Shown piece by piece: positions 10,591 to 22,693 of a DNA stretch of 64,000 nucleotides; position 1 is the stretch's first letter; each line of letters begins with the position of its first letter. This DNA comes from Mastigias papua (taxonomy: Eukaryota; Cnidaria; Scyphozoa; Rhizostomeae; Mastigiidae): assembly GCA_964019165.1 (NCBI GenBank), contig OZ025287.1:12501-76500 (forward strand), in the 5' to 3' direction. The notes beneath the pieces were generated by a model. That model saw nothing but the letters and a program-made list of their open reading frames with translations, was not told the origin of the DNA and did no database searches. Made by a program: the position numbers and the translations under genes.

Positions 10591-11896
10591 ACATTATTGA
10601 TAACTACTGCAGATTGGTGGAAAATTTTCAAACAATAACAAATTTGTCGAGGAAAAGTTCCAGCACTGCTTTGCTATTGTACCCAAAACTCATGAACATT
10701 CAAAGGTAGCAATAATTTCTCCAGCTAAAAACACACTACTACAGTAGGACACAGTTTGTGGTAATGAGGACTACTTCTCTTGCACTGAAGCCAAACACGA
10801 TATAAAATCGAACTTACCCATATTTAATGCGACTAGAAAGGAAGGTAAAAAACAACAAAACATTTTTCTACAAACTTAGCCCATTGCTTTTCAACTGCAC
10901 CCAAACCTGCTGAAAACTGATATGTAACAATAATTATTTCAGACTAAACATTAAGACAGTAGCACGAATTTTCCGGAAACAATAATCAGTTCTGTTTAAT
11001 TGTCGCCAATACCGATCTAAACTGAAAGCTAACAATATTTATTGTATACTAACTGGCACAAAATCTTCACACTTTTAGCATGAGAGTAAATCCATTGCTA
11101 TTGAACTTCAGCCAAAACTGGTGAAAACTCAAATATATAGAAATTAATTTTAAACGCAAAAACAATACGAAAGAAGCACAAATTTTGCACAAGCAAAGAC
11201 CAGTTCTTTTGCATTGAAGCCAAAACCGATCTAATCTGAAAGTTCACAATATTCAATGGATTCTTACAAGTACCAAATCTGGGCACCTTTTGCAGTAAAG
11301 CAAGTATATTGCTTATGAACTGCAGCCAAAACTGGAGACGGCTCAAACTTTCACAATAATTTTACACGCAAAAACACTACGAAAAAAGCACAAATTTTAC
11401 AGACAAAAAAGACCAGTTCTTTTGCATTGCAGCCAAAACCAATCTAATCTGAAAGTTCACAATATTCAATGGATACTTACAAGTGCTAACTCTAAGCACA
11501 TTTCGCAGTAAAGCAAGTCTATTGCATTTCAACTGCAGCCAAAACTAGAGAAAACTCAAATATAGACACTAATTTTACAAGCCAAACAATATGAAAAAAC
11601 ACAAATTTTACTGGAAAAACAGACCAGTTCTTTTCCATTGCAGCCAAAACCAATCTAATCTGACAATTGACAATATTCAATGGATTCTTACAAGTACCAA
11701 CAACTCTGAGCACTTTTTGCAGTAAAGAAAGTGTATTGCGTTTGAACTTCAGCCAAAACTGGTGAAAACTCAAATATAGACATTAATTTTACACGCAAAA
11801 CAATACGAAAGAAGCACACATTTTGCAGAAACTAAGACCAGCTCTTTTCCATTGTAGCCAAAACCGATCTAACCTGAAAGTTCACAATATTTAATG

Positions 11897-14035
11897 GATA
11901 CTTACAAGTACCATCTCTGAGCACCTTTTCACAGTAAAGCAAGTGTACTGCGTTTGAACTTCAGCCAAAACTGGTGAAAACTCAAGTATAGACATTAATT
12001 TTACAGGCAAAACAATACGAAAGAAGCACAAATTTTGCAGAAACTAAGACCAGTTCTTTTCCATTGCAGCCACACACGATCTAACCTGAAAGTTGACAAC
12101 ATTTACTCTATAGTAACGGGTACAAACTCTTCACACTTTTAGCATGAGAGTAAATCCATTGCTAGTGAACTTCAGCCAAAACTGGTGAAAACTCAAATAT
12201 AGACATTAATTTTACACGCAAAACAATACGAAAGAAGCACAAATTTTGCAGAAACTAAGACCAGCTCTTTTCCATTGCAGCCAAAACCGATCTACCCTGA
12301 AAGTTCACAATATTTAATGGATACTTACAAGTACCAACTCTGAGCACCTTTTCACAGTAAAGCAAGTGTATTGCGTTTGAACTTCAGCCAAAACTGGTGA
12401 AAACTCAAATATAGACATTAATTTTACAGGCAAAACAATACGAAAGAAGCACAAATTTTGCAGAAACTAAGACCAGCTCTTTTCCATTGCAGCCAAAACC
12501 GATCTAAACTGAAAGCTAACAATATTTATTGTATACTAACTGGCACAAAATCTTCACACTTTTAGCATGAGAGTAAATCCATTGCTATTGAACTTCAGCC
12601 AAAACTGGTGAAAACTCAAATATATAGAAATTAATTTTAAACGCAAAAACAATACGAAAGAAGCACAAATTTTGCACAAGCAAAGACCAGTTCTTTTGCA
12701 TTGAAGCCAAAACCGATCTAATCTGAAAGTTCACAATATTCAATGGATTCTTACAAGTACCAAATCTGGGCACCTTTTGCAGTAAAGCAAGTATATTGCT
12801 TATGAACTGCAGCCAAAACTGGAGACGGCTCAAACTTTCACAATAATTTTACACGCAAAAACAATACGAAAAAAGCACAAATTTTACAGACAAAAAAGAC
12901 CAGTTCTTTTGCATTGCAGCCAAAACCAATCTAATCTGACAATTGACAATATTCAATGGATACTTACAAGTACCATCTCTGAGCACCTTTTCACAGTAAA
13001 GCAAGTGTACTGCGTTTGAACTTCAGCCAAAACTGGTGAAAACTCAAGTATAGACATTAATTTTACAGGCAAAACAATACGAAAGAAGCACAAATTTTGC
13101 AGAAACTAAGACCAGTTCTTTTCCATTGCAGCCACACACGATCTAACCTGAAAGTTGACAACATTTACTCTATAGTAACGGGTACAAACTCTTCACACTT
13201 TTAGCATGAGAGTAAATCCATTGCTAGTGAACTTCAGCCAAAACTGGTGAAAACTCAAATATAGACATTAATTTTACACGCAAAACAATACGAAAGAAGC
13301 ACAAATTTTGCAGAAACTAAGACCAGCTCTTTTCCATTGCAGCCAAAACCGATCTACCCTGAAAGTTCACAATATTTAATGGATACTTACAAGTACCAAC
13401 TCTGAGCACCTTTTCACAGTAAAGCAAGTGTATTGCGTTTGAACTTCAGCCAAAACTGGTGAAAACTCAAATATAGACATTAATTTTACAGGCAAAACAA
13501 TACGAAAGAAGCACAAATTTTGCAGAAACTAAGACCAGCTCTTTTCCATTGCAGCCAAAACCGATCTAAACTGAAAGCTAACAATATTTATTGTATACTA
13601 ACTGGCACAAAATCTTCACACTTTTAGCATGAGAGTAAATCCATTGCTATTGAACTTCAGCCAAAACTGGTGAAAACTCAAATATATAGAAATTAATTTT
13701 AAACGCAAAAACAATACGAAAGAAGCACAAATTTTGCACAAGCAAAGACCAGTTCTTTTGCATTGAAGCCAAAACCGATCTAATCTGAAAGTTCACAATA
13801 TTCAATGGATTCTTACAAGTACCAAATCTGGGCACCTTTTGCAGTAAAGCAAGTATATTGCTTATGAACTGCAGCCAAAACTGGAGACGGCTCAAACTTT
13901 CACAATAATTTTACACGCAAAAACAATACGAAAAAAGCACAAATTTTACAGACAAAAAAGACCAGTTCTTTTGCATTGCAGCCAAAACCAATCTAATCTG
14001 ACAATTGACAATATTCAATGGATACTTACAAGTAC
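11897..14035 (+). repeat. 1,062-bp tandem duplication (about five monomers)
   Basis: About 11897-12973 repeats at about 12959-14035 with constant offset 1,062. The variants TACCATCTCTGAG, GTGTACTGCG, CTCAAGTATAG and GCCACACACGATC occur in both copies at the same offset. The flanks differ on both sides, which gives approximate breakpoints inside homologous monomers, as expected from unequal exchange. Confidence 0.85.
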
Positions 14036-16325
14036 CAACTCTGAACACCTTTTCACAGTAAAGAAAGTGTATTGCGTTTGAACTTCAGCCAAAACTGATG
14101 AAAACTCAAATATAGACATTAATTTTACACGCAAAACAATACGAAAGAAGCACACATTTTGCAGAAACTAAGACCAGCTCTTTTCCATTGTAGCCAAAAC
14201 CGATCTAACCTGAAAGTTCACAATATTTAATGGATACTTACAAGTACCATCTCTGAGCACCTTTTCACAGTAAAGCAAGTGTACTGCGTTTGAACTTCAG
14301 CCAAAACTGGTGAAAACTCAAATATAGACATTAATTTTACACGCAAAACAATACGAAAGAAGCACAAATTTTGCAGAAACTAAGACCAGTTCTTTTCCAT
14401 TGCAGCCAAAACTGATCTAACCTGAAAGTTGACAACATTTACTGTATACCAACGGGTACAAACTCCTCATACTTTTAGCATGAGAGTAAATCCATTGCTT
14501 TTGAACTTCAGCCAAAACTGGTGAAAACTCAAGTATAGACATTAATTTTACAGGCAAAACAATACGAAAGAAGCACAAATTTTGCAGAAACTAAGACCAG
14601 TTCTTTTCCATTGCAGCCACACACGATCTAACCTGAAAGTTGACAACATTTACTCTATAGTAACGGGTACAAACTCTTCACACTTTTAGCATGAGAGTAA
14701 ATCCATTGCTAGTGAACTTCAGCCAAAACTGGTGAAAACTCAAATATAGACATTAATTTTACACGCAAAACAATACGAAAGAAGCACAAATTTTGCAGAA
14801 ACTAAGACCAGCTCTTTTCCATTGCAGCCAAAACCGATCTACCCTGAAAGTTCACAATATTTAATGGATACTTACAAGTACCAACTCTGAGCACCTTTTC
14901 ACAGTAAAGCAAGTGTATTGCGTTTGAACTTCAGCCAAAACTGGTGAAAACTCAAATATAGACATTAATTTTACAGGCAAAACAATACGAAAGAAGCACA
15001 AATTTTGCAGAAACTAAGACCAGCTCTTTTCCATTGCAGCCAAAACCGATCTAAACTGAAAGCTAACAATATTTATTGTATACTAACTGGCACAAAATCT
15101 TCACACTTTTAGCATGAGAGTAAATCCATTGCTATTGAACTTCAGCCAAAACTGGTGAAAACTCAAATATATAGAAATTAATTTTAAACGCGAAAACAAT
15201 ACGAAAGAAGCACAAATTTTGCACAAGCAAAGACCAGTTCTTTTGCATTGAAGCCAAAACCGATCTAATCTGAAAGTTCACAATATTCAATGGATTCTTA
15301 CAAGTACCAAATCTGGGCACCTTTTGCAGTAAAGCAAGTATATTGCTTATGAACTGCAGCCAAAACTGGAGACGGCTCAAACTTTCACAATAATTTTACA
15401 CGCAAAAACAATACGAAAAAAGCACAAATTTTACAGACAAAAAAGACCAGTTCTTTTGCATTGCAGCCAAAACCAATCTAATCTGACAATTGACAATATT
15501 CAATGGATACTTACAAGTACCAACTCTGAACACCTTTTCACAGTAAAGAAAGTGTATTGCGTTTGAACTTCAGCCAAAACTGGTGAAAACTCAAATATAG
15601 ACATTAATTTTACACGCAAAACAATACGAAAGAAGCACACATTTTGCAGAAACTAAGACCAGCTCTTTTCCATTGTAGCCAAAACCGATCTAACCTGAAA
15701 GTTCACAATATTTAATGGATACTTACAAGTACCATCTCTGAGCACCTTTTCACAGTAAAGCAAGTGTACTGCGTTTGAACTTCAGCCAAAACTGGTGAAA
15801 ACTCAAATATAGACATTAATTTTACACGCAAAACAATACGAAAGAAGCACAAATTTTGCAGAAACTAAGACCAGTTCTTTTCCATTGCAGCCAAAACTGA
15901 TCTAACCTGAAAGTTGACAACATTTACTGTATACCAACGGGTACAAACTCCTCATACTTTTAGCATGAGAGTAAATCCATTGCTTTTGAACTTCAGCCAA
16001 AACTGGTGAAAACTCAAGTATAGACATTAATTTTACAGGCAAAACAATACGAAAGAAGCACAAATTTTGCAGAAACTAAGACCAGTTCTTTTCCATTGCA
16101 GCCACACACGATCTAACCTGAAAGTTGACAACATTTACTCTATAGTAACGGGTACAAACTCTTCACACTTTTAGCATGAGAGTAAATCCATTGCTAGTGA
16201 ACTTCAGCCAAAACTGGTGAAAACTCAAATATAGACATTAATTTTACACGCAAAACAATACGAAAGAAGCACAAATTTTGCAGAAACTAAGACCAGCTCT
16301 TTTCCATTGCAGCCAAAACCGATCT
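13018..16325 (+). repeat. 1,485-bp tandem repeat, about 2.2 copies (about seven monomers per period)
   Basis: About 13018-14840 matches about 14503-16325 at offset 1,485. The CTCAAGTATAG variant falls at 13041, 14526 and 16011, and the CTCTGAACACC variant at 14040 and 15525. This period overlaps and post-dates the 1,062-bp duplication, because it copies part of it. Confidence 0.83.
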
Positions 16326-16651
16326 AACCTGAAAGTTCACAATATTTAATGGATACTTACAAGTACCAACTCTGAGCACCTTTTCACAGTAAAGCAAGTG
16401 TATTGCGTTTGAACTGCAGCCAGAACTGGAGAAAACTCAAATATAGACACCTAAATTTTACTTCAGATTCAAAACTTATGACAAAGCAAAAATCTTTCCA
16501 AAAGTAATGCAGTTACATTTACATTGTAGCCCAAACGCAGGAAAGCAAACAACCAAAATCAATTGCATATTCAAACGTGAAATGTTGCTATAACCCTGGT
16601 AGAGTACAGCTAACAGCAACTCAATGGCACTCCAAATCAATACTACGACAA

Positions 16652-16710
16652 CGCACCCACTATCCGTCCAGTGATTCATTGTCTCTCAGCAAGTGGTAAT
16701 GTCATCTTTG
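16652..16710. other. Subfamily switch point inside U3
   Basis: The last clear type I base is C at 16652 (CGACAACGCACC; type II has CGACAAGGCACC). The first clear type II base is G at 16710 (TCTTTGTACTG; type I has TCTTTCTACTG). The 57 bp between are identical in both types, so this interval brackets a recombination or conversion junction. Confidence 0.8.
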
Positions 16711-16820
16711 TACTGTGGACAGTCATCGTCTATTGCCGTTTCCGATTCTTTCCCATTCCATGTCTCTCTCCTCACAATCATTCCACTCTCGCTCTCACAA
16801 AATCACAAACACAAAACCAC

Positions 16821-16862
16821 AAACACAAACACAAACACAAACACAAACACAAACACAAACAC
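16821..16862 (+). repeat. AAACAC hexamer microsatellite, 7 copies
   Basis: Seven perfect hexamers sit inside half A of the core. The same site has 1 copy in U1 and U2, 5 in U4-U8 and U10-U16, and 6 in U9. It accounts for the 6- and 12-bp length differences between otherwise constant cores. The apparent His-Lys, Thr-Asn and Thr-Gln repeat peptides are this microsatellite read in three frames. Confidence 0.95.
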
Positions 16863-19705
16863 AAAACAAGCACAACAGCTCAAAAACATGTTACAGAACA
16901 CACATCATATTTATCAACTAACTACTGCTATCTACTACTTCATACAGTAACTATGGACAGCTACCAACTAATTACAACTACACCTCATACCTCCAATAGA
17001 TAAATGAGCAAATAGATAATAGAGTAAATCAATCAGTAGATAAATCAACAACTCATCCATACCTCACACCATTAGCTTGTTTCCTTCAAACCAATTGTGC
17101 TCCATCTTCAGTGGCATATTCACTTTCATCTCCACTTCCATCTCCACTAGAATATATCCTGCTCCAGTTTTATCATGATCCAAAACAACTAGAAACCATT
17201 TGACAACACTGAAAACATACAGTCAGAACACTCAAATACGCTTACCTCTAGAAATTCACCTTATCCACTGCTCCGTCAATCAAGGCTTTCTTGTCCTACA
17301 CAGTCCTATAGCAACTCCACGCGAAATATGGTATGAAACTCGAGCTCAATGCCACGATAACGCACTGCTCATCTACTTTGTCATCTACGGACTCTAAGCA
17401 ATCGGTCTCATATTCATTGCACTATCCACCGTCAACATCTATTTCCGTCGCCGATTCTCCCTCATTCCATATCTCTCTCCTCACAATCACTCCACTCGCA
17501 CTCTCACGAAATCACAAACACAAAACAAGCATAGTAACTCATAAACACGCTACAGAACACGTCACATTTATCTAACAATTATCCTTTGTTTACAAGCAAA
17601 CATTCAAACCCCAATAAATATATAAAAACATAAATATATCAATAGAAATAATGCATACCACGCAGCACTAAGTCTTCTCCTTCAAATAACTTGTGTTCCT
17701 TCTCTGGTTAAAGTCCTGCGCAGAATGGAGCAGCACCAATACCCAGTAGAACTAATCAATGATGGTCATGAACTTCGGTTTTCATGCATTTACAGCTCTG
17801 TCTTGTCGGTAAGGTTACCGTCCTTTACTCTTGTTTCATTAACGACCTCATGCACTGCACCATGGGGTACGTAACCCAGTATGGGAGGCTGTTTGGGTGC
17901 TACACCTTGCCCAAGGGTGACCCAGCACAGCAGCACTTAAGAGGTAGTGACATTCTCCTCAAAGCCACAGTAATCCTCAACTACGGCTGTGCTGCCGGAT
18001 GTAGTTTAATGTCATACCCAGGACTAGATCAACCGATGCAAATTGACAATCACCAAATGTCATCTAACATTAACATTAACAACATATGCAACTTTTCGCA
18101 AAGCAGCAAGCCTACCAAAGTTGTATTTGTATCCCAAAATCATTCAAACTAAACATTATTGATAACTACTGCAGATTGGTGGAAAATTTTCAAACAATAA
18201 CAAATTTGTCGAGGAAAAGTTCCAGCACTGCTTTGCTATTGTACCCAAAACTCATGAACATTCAAAGGTAGCAATAATTTCTCCAGCTAAAAACACACTA
18301 CTACAGAAGGACACAGTTTGTAGTAATGAGGACTACTTCTCTTGCACTGAAGCCAAACACGATATAAAATCGAACTTACCCATATTTAGTGCGACTAGAA
18401 AGGAAGGTAAAAAACAACAAAACATTTTCCTACAAACTTAGCCCATTGCTTTTCAACTGCACCCAAACCTGCTGAAAACTGATATGTAACAATAATTATT
18501 TCAGACTAAACATTAAGACAGTAGCACGAATTTTCCGGAAACAATAACCAGTTCTGTTTAATTGTCGCCAATACCGATCTAAACTGAAAGCTAACAATAT
18601 TTATTGTATACTAACTGGCACAAAATCTTCACACTTTTAGCATGAGAGTAAATCCATTGCTATTGAACTTCAGCCAAAACTGGTGAAAACTCAAATATAT
18701 AGAAATTAATTTTAAACGCAAAAACAATACGAAAGAAGCACAAATTTTGCACAAGCAAAGACCAGTTCTTTTGCATTGAAGCCAAAACCGATCTAATCTG
18801 AAAGTTCACAATATTCAATGGATTCTTACAAGTACCAAATCTGGGCACCTTTTGCAGTAAAGCAAGTATATTGCTTATGAACTGCAGCCAAAACTGGAGA
18901 CGGCTCAAACTTTCACAATAATTTTACACGCAAAAACAATACGAAAAAAGCACAAATTTTACAGACAAAAAAGACCAGTTCTTTTGCATTGCAGCCAAAA
19001 CCAATCTAATCTGAAAGTTCACAATATTCAATGGATACTTACAAGTGCTAACTCTGAGCACATTTCGCAGTAAAGCAAGTCTATTGCATTTCAACTGCAG
19101 CCAAAACTAGAGAAAACTCAAATATAGACACTAATTTTACAAGCCAAACAATATGAAAAAACACAAATTTTACTGGAAAAACAGACCAGTTCTTTTCCAT
19201 TGCAGCCAAAACCAATCTAATCTGACAATTGACAATATTCAATGGATTCTTACAAGTACCAACAACTCTGAGCACTTTTTGCAGTAAAGCAAGTCTATTG
19301 CATTTGAATTGCAGCCAAAACTGGAGAAACCTCAAATATAGGCACTAATTTTACAAGCAAGACAATACGAAACAAGCACAAAATTTGCACAAATGAAGAA
19401 CAGGTCTTTTGCGTTGCAGCCAACACCAATATACAATGAAAGGCACCAATATTCATTGCATACTGACACGTAATACAACATAAAACGTTTTTGCAGTTAA
19501 GTAAGCTCATCCCCTTTGTATTGCAACCAAAACTGAAGAACATTCAAACTCACCAAAATTTTACTTCAGATTCGAAAGTTATGACAAAGCGAAAATCTTT
19601 GCAAAACTAATGCAGTTACTTTTACATTGTAGCCGAAATGCTGGAAAACAAACAACCAAAATCAATTGCAGATTCAAACGTGAAATGTTGCTATAGCCCA
19701 GGTAG

Positions 19706-19745
19706 CTTTTTCCAAAGTGACAAAAGTTACAATTTACAAAGTGCG
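19706..19745 (+). repeat. 40-bp segment diagnostic of type II units
   Basis: It lies between GGTAG and AGTACAGC. In U1-U3 those two words are adjacent. All units from U4 on carry it. Its ends contain a CAAAGTG direct repeat, but I see no clear target-site duplication, so insertion in type II and deletion in type I are both possible. Confidence 0.9.
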
Positions 19746-19754
19746 AGTACAGCT

Positions 19755-20052
19755 AACAGCAACTCAATGGCACTCCAAATCAATACTACGACAAGGCACC
19801 CACTATCCGTCCAGTGATTCATTGTCTCTCAGCAAGTGGTAATGTCATCTTTGTACTGTGGACAGTCATCGTCTATTGCCGTTTCCGATTCTTTCCCATT
19901 CCATGTCTCTCTCCACACAATCATTCCACTCTCGCTCTCACAAAATCACAAACACAAAACCACAAACACAAACACAAACACAAACACAAACACAAAACAA
20001 GCACAACAGCTCAAAAACATGTTACAGAACACACATCACATTTATCAACTAA
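19755..20052 (+). repeat. Core half A (U4 as representative)
   Basis: Half A aligns with half B at 20438-20712. Shared words in order are AGCAACTC, GTC-ATCT, TCTATT-CCGT, CCGATTCT, CTCATTCC or CCCATTCC, ATGTCTCTCTCC or ATATCTCTCTCC, ACAATCA, CCACTC, ACAAACACAAAAC, ACAGAACAC and CACATTTAT. It houses the AAACAC microsatellite. The following A-prime stretch (about 20190-20245, TTTCCTTCAAACCAATTGTG) resembles the stretch after half B, so the whole 600-680-bp block was duplicated in tandem before the HOR was amplified. Confidence 0.7.
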
Positions 20053-20437
20053 CTACTGCTATCTACTACTTCACACAGTAACTATGGACAGCTACCAACT
20101 AATTACAACTACACCTCATACCTCCAATAGATAAATGAGCAAATAGATAATAGAGTAAATCAATCAGTAGATAAATCAACAACTCATCCATACCTCACAC
20201 CATTAGCTTGTTTCCTTCAAACCAATTGTGCTCCATCTTCAGTGGCATATTCACTTTCATCTCCACTTCCATCTCCACTAGAATATATCCTGCTCCAGTT
20301 TTATCATGATCCAAAACAACTAGAAACCATTTGACAACACTGAAAACATACAGTCAGAACACTCAAATACGCTTACCTCTAGAAATTCACCTTATCCACT
20401 GCTCCGTCAATCAAGGCTTTCTTGTCCTACACAGTCC

Positions 20438-20712
20438 TATAGCAACTCCACGCGAAATATGGTATGAAACTCGAGCTCAATGCCACGATAACGCACTGCT
20501 CATCTACTTTGTCATCTACGGGCTCTAAGCAATCGGTCTCATATTCATTGCACTATCCACCGTCAACATCTATTTCTGTCGCCGATTCTCCCTCATTCCA
20601 TATCTCTCTCCTCACAATCACTCCACTCGCACTCTCACGAAATCACAAACACAAAACAAGCATAGTAACTCATAAACACGCTACAGAACACGTCACATTT
20701 ATTTAACAATTA
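20438..20712 (+). repeat. Core half B (U4 as representative)
   Basis: This is the paralogue of half A about 680 bp away, without hexamer expansion. It is followed by a CTCCTTCAAATAACTTGTG stretch (about 20805-20835) matching the sequence after half A. On the minus strand both halves encode an alignable peptide (see 9734-9928), but in U3-U16 this copy has an in-frame TAG; in U4 it is plus-strand CTA at 20553-20555. Confidence 0.7.
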
Positions 20713-20971
20713 TCCTTTGTTTACAAGCAAACATTCAAACCCCAATAAATATATAAAAACATAAATATATCAATAGAAATAATGCATACCACGCAGCACT
20801 AAGTCTTCTCCTTCAAATAACTTGTGTTCCTTCTCTGGTTAAAGTCCTGCGCAGAATGGAGCAGCACCAATACCCAGTAGAACTAATCAATGATGGTCAT
20901 GAACTTCGGTTTTCATGCATTTACAGCTCTGTCTTGTCGGTAAGGTTACCGTCCTTTACTCTTGTTTCATT

Positions 20972-21103
20972 AACGACCTCATGCACTGCACCATGGGGTA
21001 CGTAACCCAGTATGGGAGGCTGTTTGGGTGCTACACCTTGCCCAAGGGTGACCCAGCACAGCAGCACTTAAGAGGTAGTGACATTCTCCTCAAAGCCACA
21101 GTA
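20972..21103. other. 132-bp GC-richer conserved island (U4)
   Basis: This is the type II copy of the island in U1. It includes a short near-palindrome, GGGGTACGTAACCC, around 20996-21009. The same block recurs in each unit from U2 to U16 with no change that I noticed. It overlaps the middle of the 122-codon plus-strand frame. Confidence 0.4.
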
Positions 21104-22693
21104 ATCCTCAACTACGGCTGTGCTGCCGGATGTAGTTTAATGTCATACCCAGGACTAGATCAACCGATGCAAATTGACAATCACCAAATGTCATCTAACA
21201 TTAACATTAACAACATATGCAACTTTTCGCAAAGCAGCAAGCCTACCAAAGTTGTATTTGTATCCCAAAATCATTCAAACTAAACATTATTGATAACTAC
21301 TGCAGATTGGTGGAAAATTTTCAAACAATAACAAATTTGTCGAGGAAAAGTTCCAGCACTGCTTTGCTATTGTACCCAAAACTCATGAACATTCAAAGGT
21401 AGCAATAATTTCTCCAGCTAAAAACACACTACTACAGAAGGACACAGTTTGTAGTAATGAGGACTACTTCTCTTGCACTGAAGCCAAACACGATATAAAA
21501 TCGAACTTACCCATATTTAGTGCGACTAGAAAGGAAGGTAAAAAACAACAAAACATTTTCCTACAAACTTAGCCCATTGCTTTTCAACTGCACCCAAACC
21601 TGCTGAAAACTGATATGTAACAATAATTATTTCAGACTAAACATTAAGACAGTAGCACGAATTTTCCGGAAACAATAACCAGTTCTGTTTAATTGTCGCC
21701 AATACCGATCTAAACTGAAAGCTAACAATATTTATTGTATACTAACTGGCACAAAATCTTCACACTTTTAGCATGAGAGTAAATCCATTGCTATTGAACT
21801 TCAGCCAAAACTGGTGAAAACTCAAATATATAGAAATTAATTTTAAACGCAAAAACAATACGAAAGAAGCACAAATTTTGCACAAGCAAAGACCAGTTCT
21901 TTTGCATTGAAGCCAAAACCGATCTAATCTGAAAGTTCACAATATTCAATGGATTCTTACAAGTACCAAATCTGGGCACCTTTTGCAGTAAAGCAAGTAT
22001 ATTGCTTATGAACTGCAGCCAAAACTGGAGACGGCTCAAACTTTCACAATAATTTTACACGCAAAAACAATACGAAACAAGCACAAATTTTACAGGAAAA
22101 AAAGACCAGTTCTTTTGCATTGCAGCCAAAACCAATCTAATCTGAAAGTTCACAATATTCAATGGATACTTACAAGTGCTAACTCTGAGCACTTTTCGCA
22201 GTAAAGCAAGTCTATTGCATTCCAACTGCAGCCAAAACTAGAGAAAACTCAAATATAGACACTAATTTTACAAGCCAAACAATATGAAAAAACACAAATT
22301 TTACTGGAAAAACAGACCAGTTCTTTTCCATTGCAGCCAAAACCAATCTAATCTGACAATTGACAATATTCAATGGATTCTTACAAGTACCAACAACTCT
22401 GAGCACTTTTTGCAGTAAAGCAACTCTATTGCATTTGAATTGCAGCCAAAACTGGAGAAACCTCAAATATAGGCACTAATTTTACAAGCAAGACAATACG
22501 AAACAAGCACAAAATTTGCACAAATGAAGAACAGGTCTTTTGCGTTGCAGCCAACACCAATATACAATGAAAGGCACCAATATTCATTGCATACTGACAC
22601 GTAATACAACATAAAACGTTTTTGTAGTTAAGTAAGCTCATCCCCTTTGTATTGCAACCAAAACTGAAGAACATTCAAACTCACCAAAATTTT

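Larger units (their letters stand above)
8934..16459 (+). repeat. HOR unit U2 (7,526 bp, greatly expanded monomer block)
   Basis: The core (8934 to about 10630) is type I on its left and becomes almost identical to the amplified type II cores to the right of about 10100. The monomer block that follows is about 5.7 kb, roughly 27 monomers of 211 bp, against about 1-2 kb in other units. It was enlarged by nested duplications of 1,062 and 1,485 bp and carries four copies of the monomers that normally occur once beside the core (about 11020, 12507, 13569 and 15054). The unit ends with the type I boundary. Confidence 0.9.
10700..16459 (+). repeat. Expanded 211-bp satellite block of U2
   Basis: Tandem monomers keep the order AAACTAAGACCAG, CATTGCAGCC, GATCTAACCTGAAAG, ACTTACAAGTACC, CAGTAAAGCAAG, CTTCAGCCAAAACTGG and AGACATTAATTTTAC. 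CAGCCAAAAC recurs about every 105 bp with alternating flanks, so the 211-bp unit itself derives from two half-repeats. Short minus-strand frames here are fixed by the monomer sequence and shift because 211 is not a multiple of three. No gene is visible in this stretch. Confidence 0.88.
16460..19562 (+). repeat. HOR unit U3 (3,103 bp, type I/type II chimera)
   Basis: The first 190 bp are type I: the 40-bp segment is absent, and the words GCATATTCAAACG and CGACAACGCACC are type I. From 16710 onward the unit carries type II bases (TTTGTACTGTGG, GTCATCGTC). Its monomer block and right boundary are the type II form shared by all later units. It has seven ACAAAC hexamers, the most in the window. 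Confidence 0.9.
19563..22693 (+). repeat. HOR unit U4 (3,131 bp, shortest complete type II unit)
   Basis: This is the first unit with the full type II form: the 40-bp segment at 19706-19745, five AAACAC hexamers at 19964-19993, the 122-codon plus frame at 20915-21283 and a single optional 211-bp monomer. It shares CTCCACACAATC and TCTCCCTCATTCC with U5 and U6 only (the second also with U3). It is a convenient reference unit for the family. Confidence 0.93.

Noticed and set aside
16671..17003. Plus-strand frames with His-Lys, Thr-Asn or Thr-Gln repeats
   Set aside because: Three overlapping frames read through the same AAACAC microsatellite; length changes only with hexamer number.
19270..19300. 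Possible CENP-B box (TTCG followed by A at the right spacing) in monomers reading TTTCGCAGTAAAGCAAG
   Set aside because: The second half of the box (CGGG) is missing; only part of the consensus matches.
19081..19335. Family of 62-84-codon minus-strand frames (hydrophobic, Phe/Val/Leu-rich) in the monomer blocks
   Set aside because: Each is a fixed by-product of the 211-bp monomer. The frame shifts every monomer because 211 is not a multiple of three, and no start or context suggests a gene.
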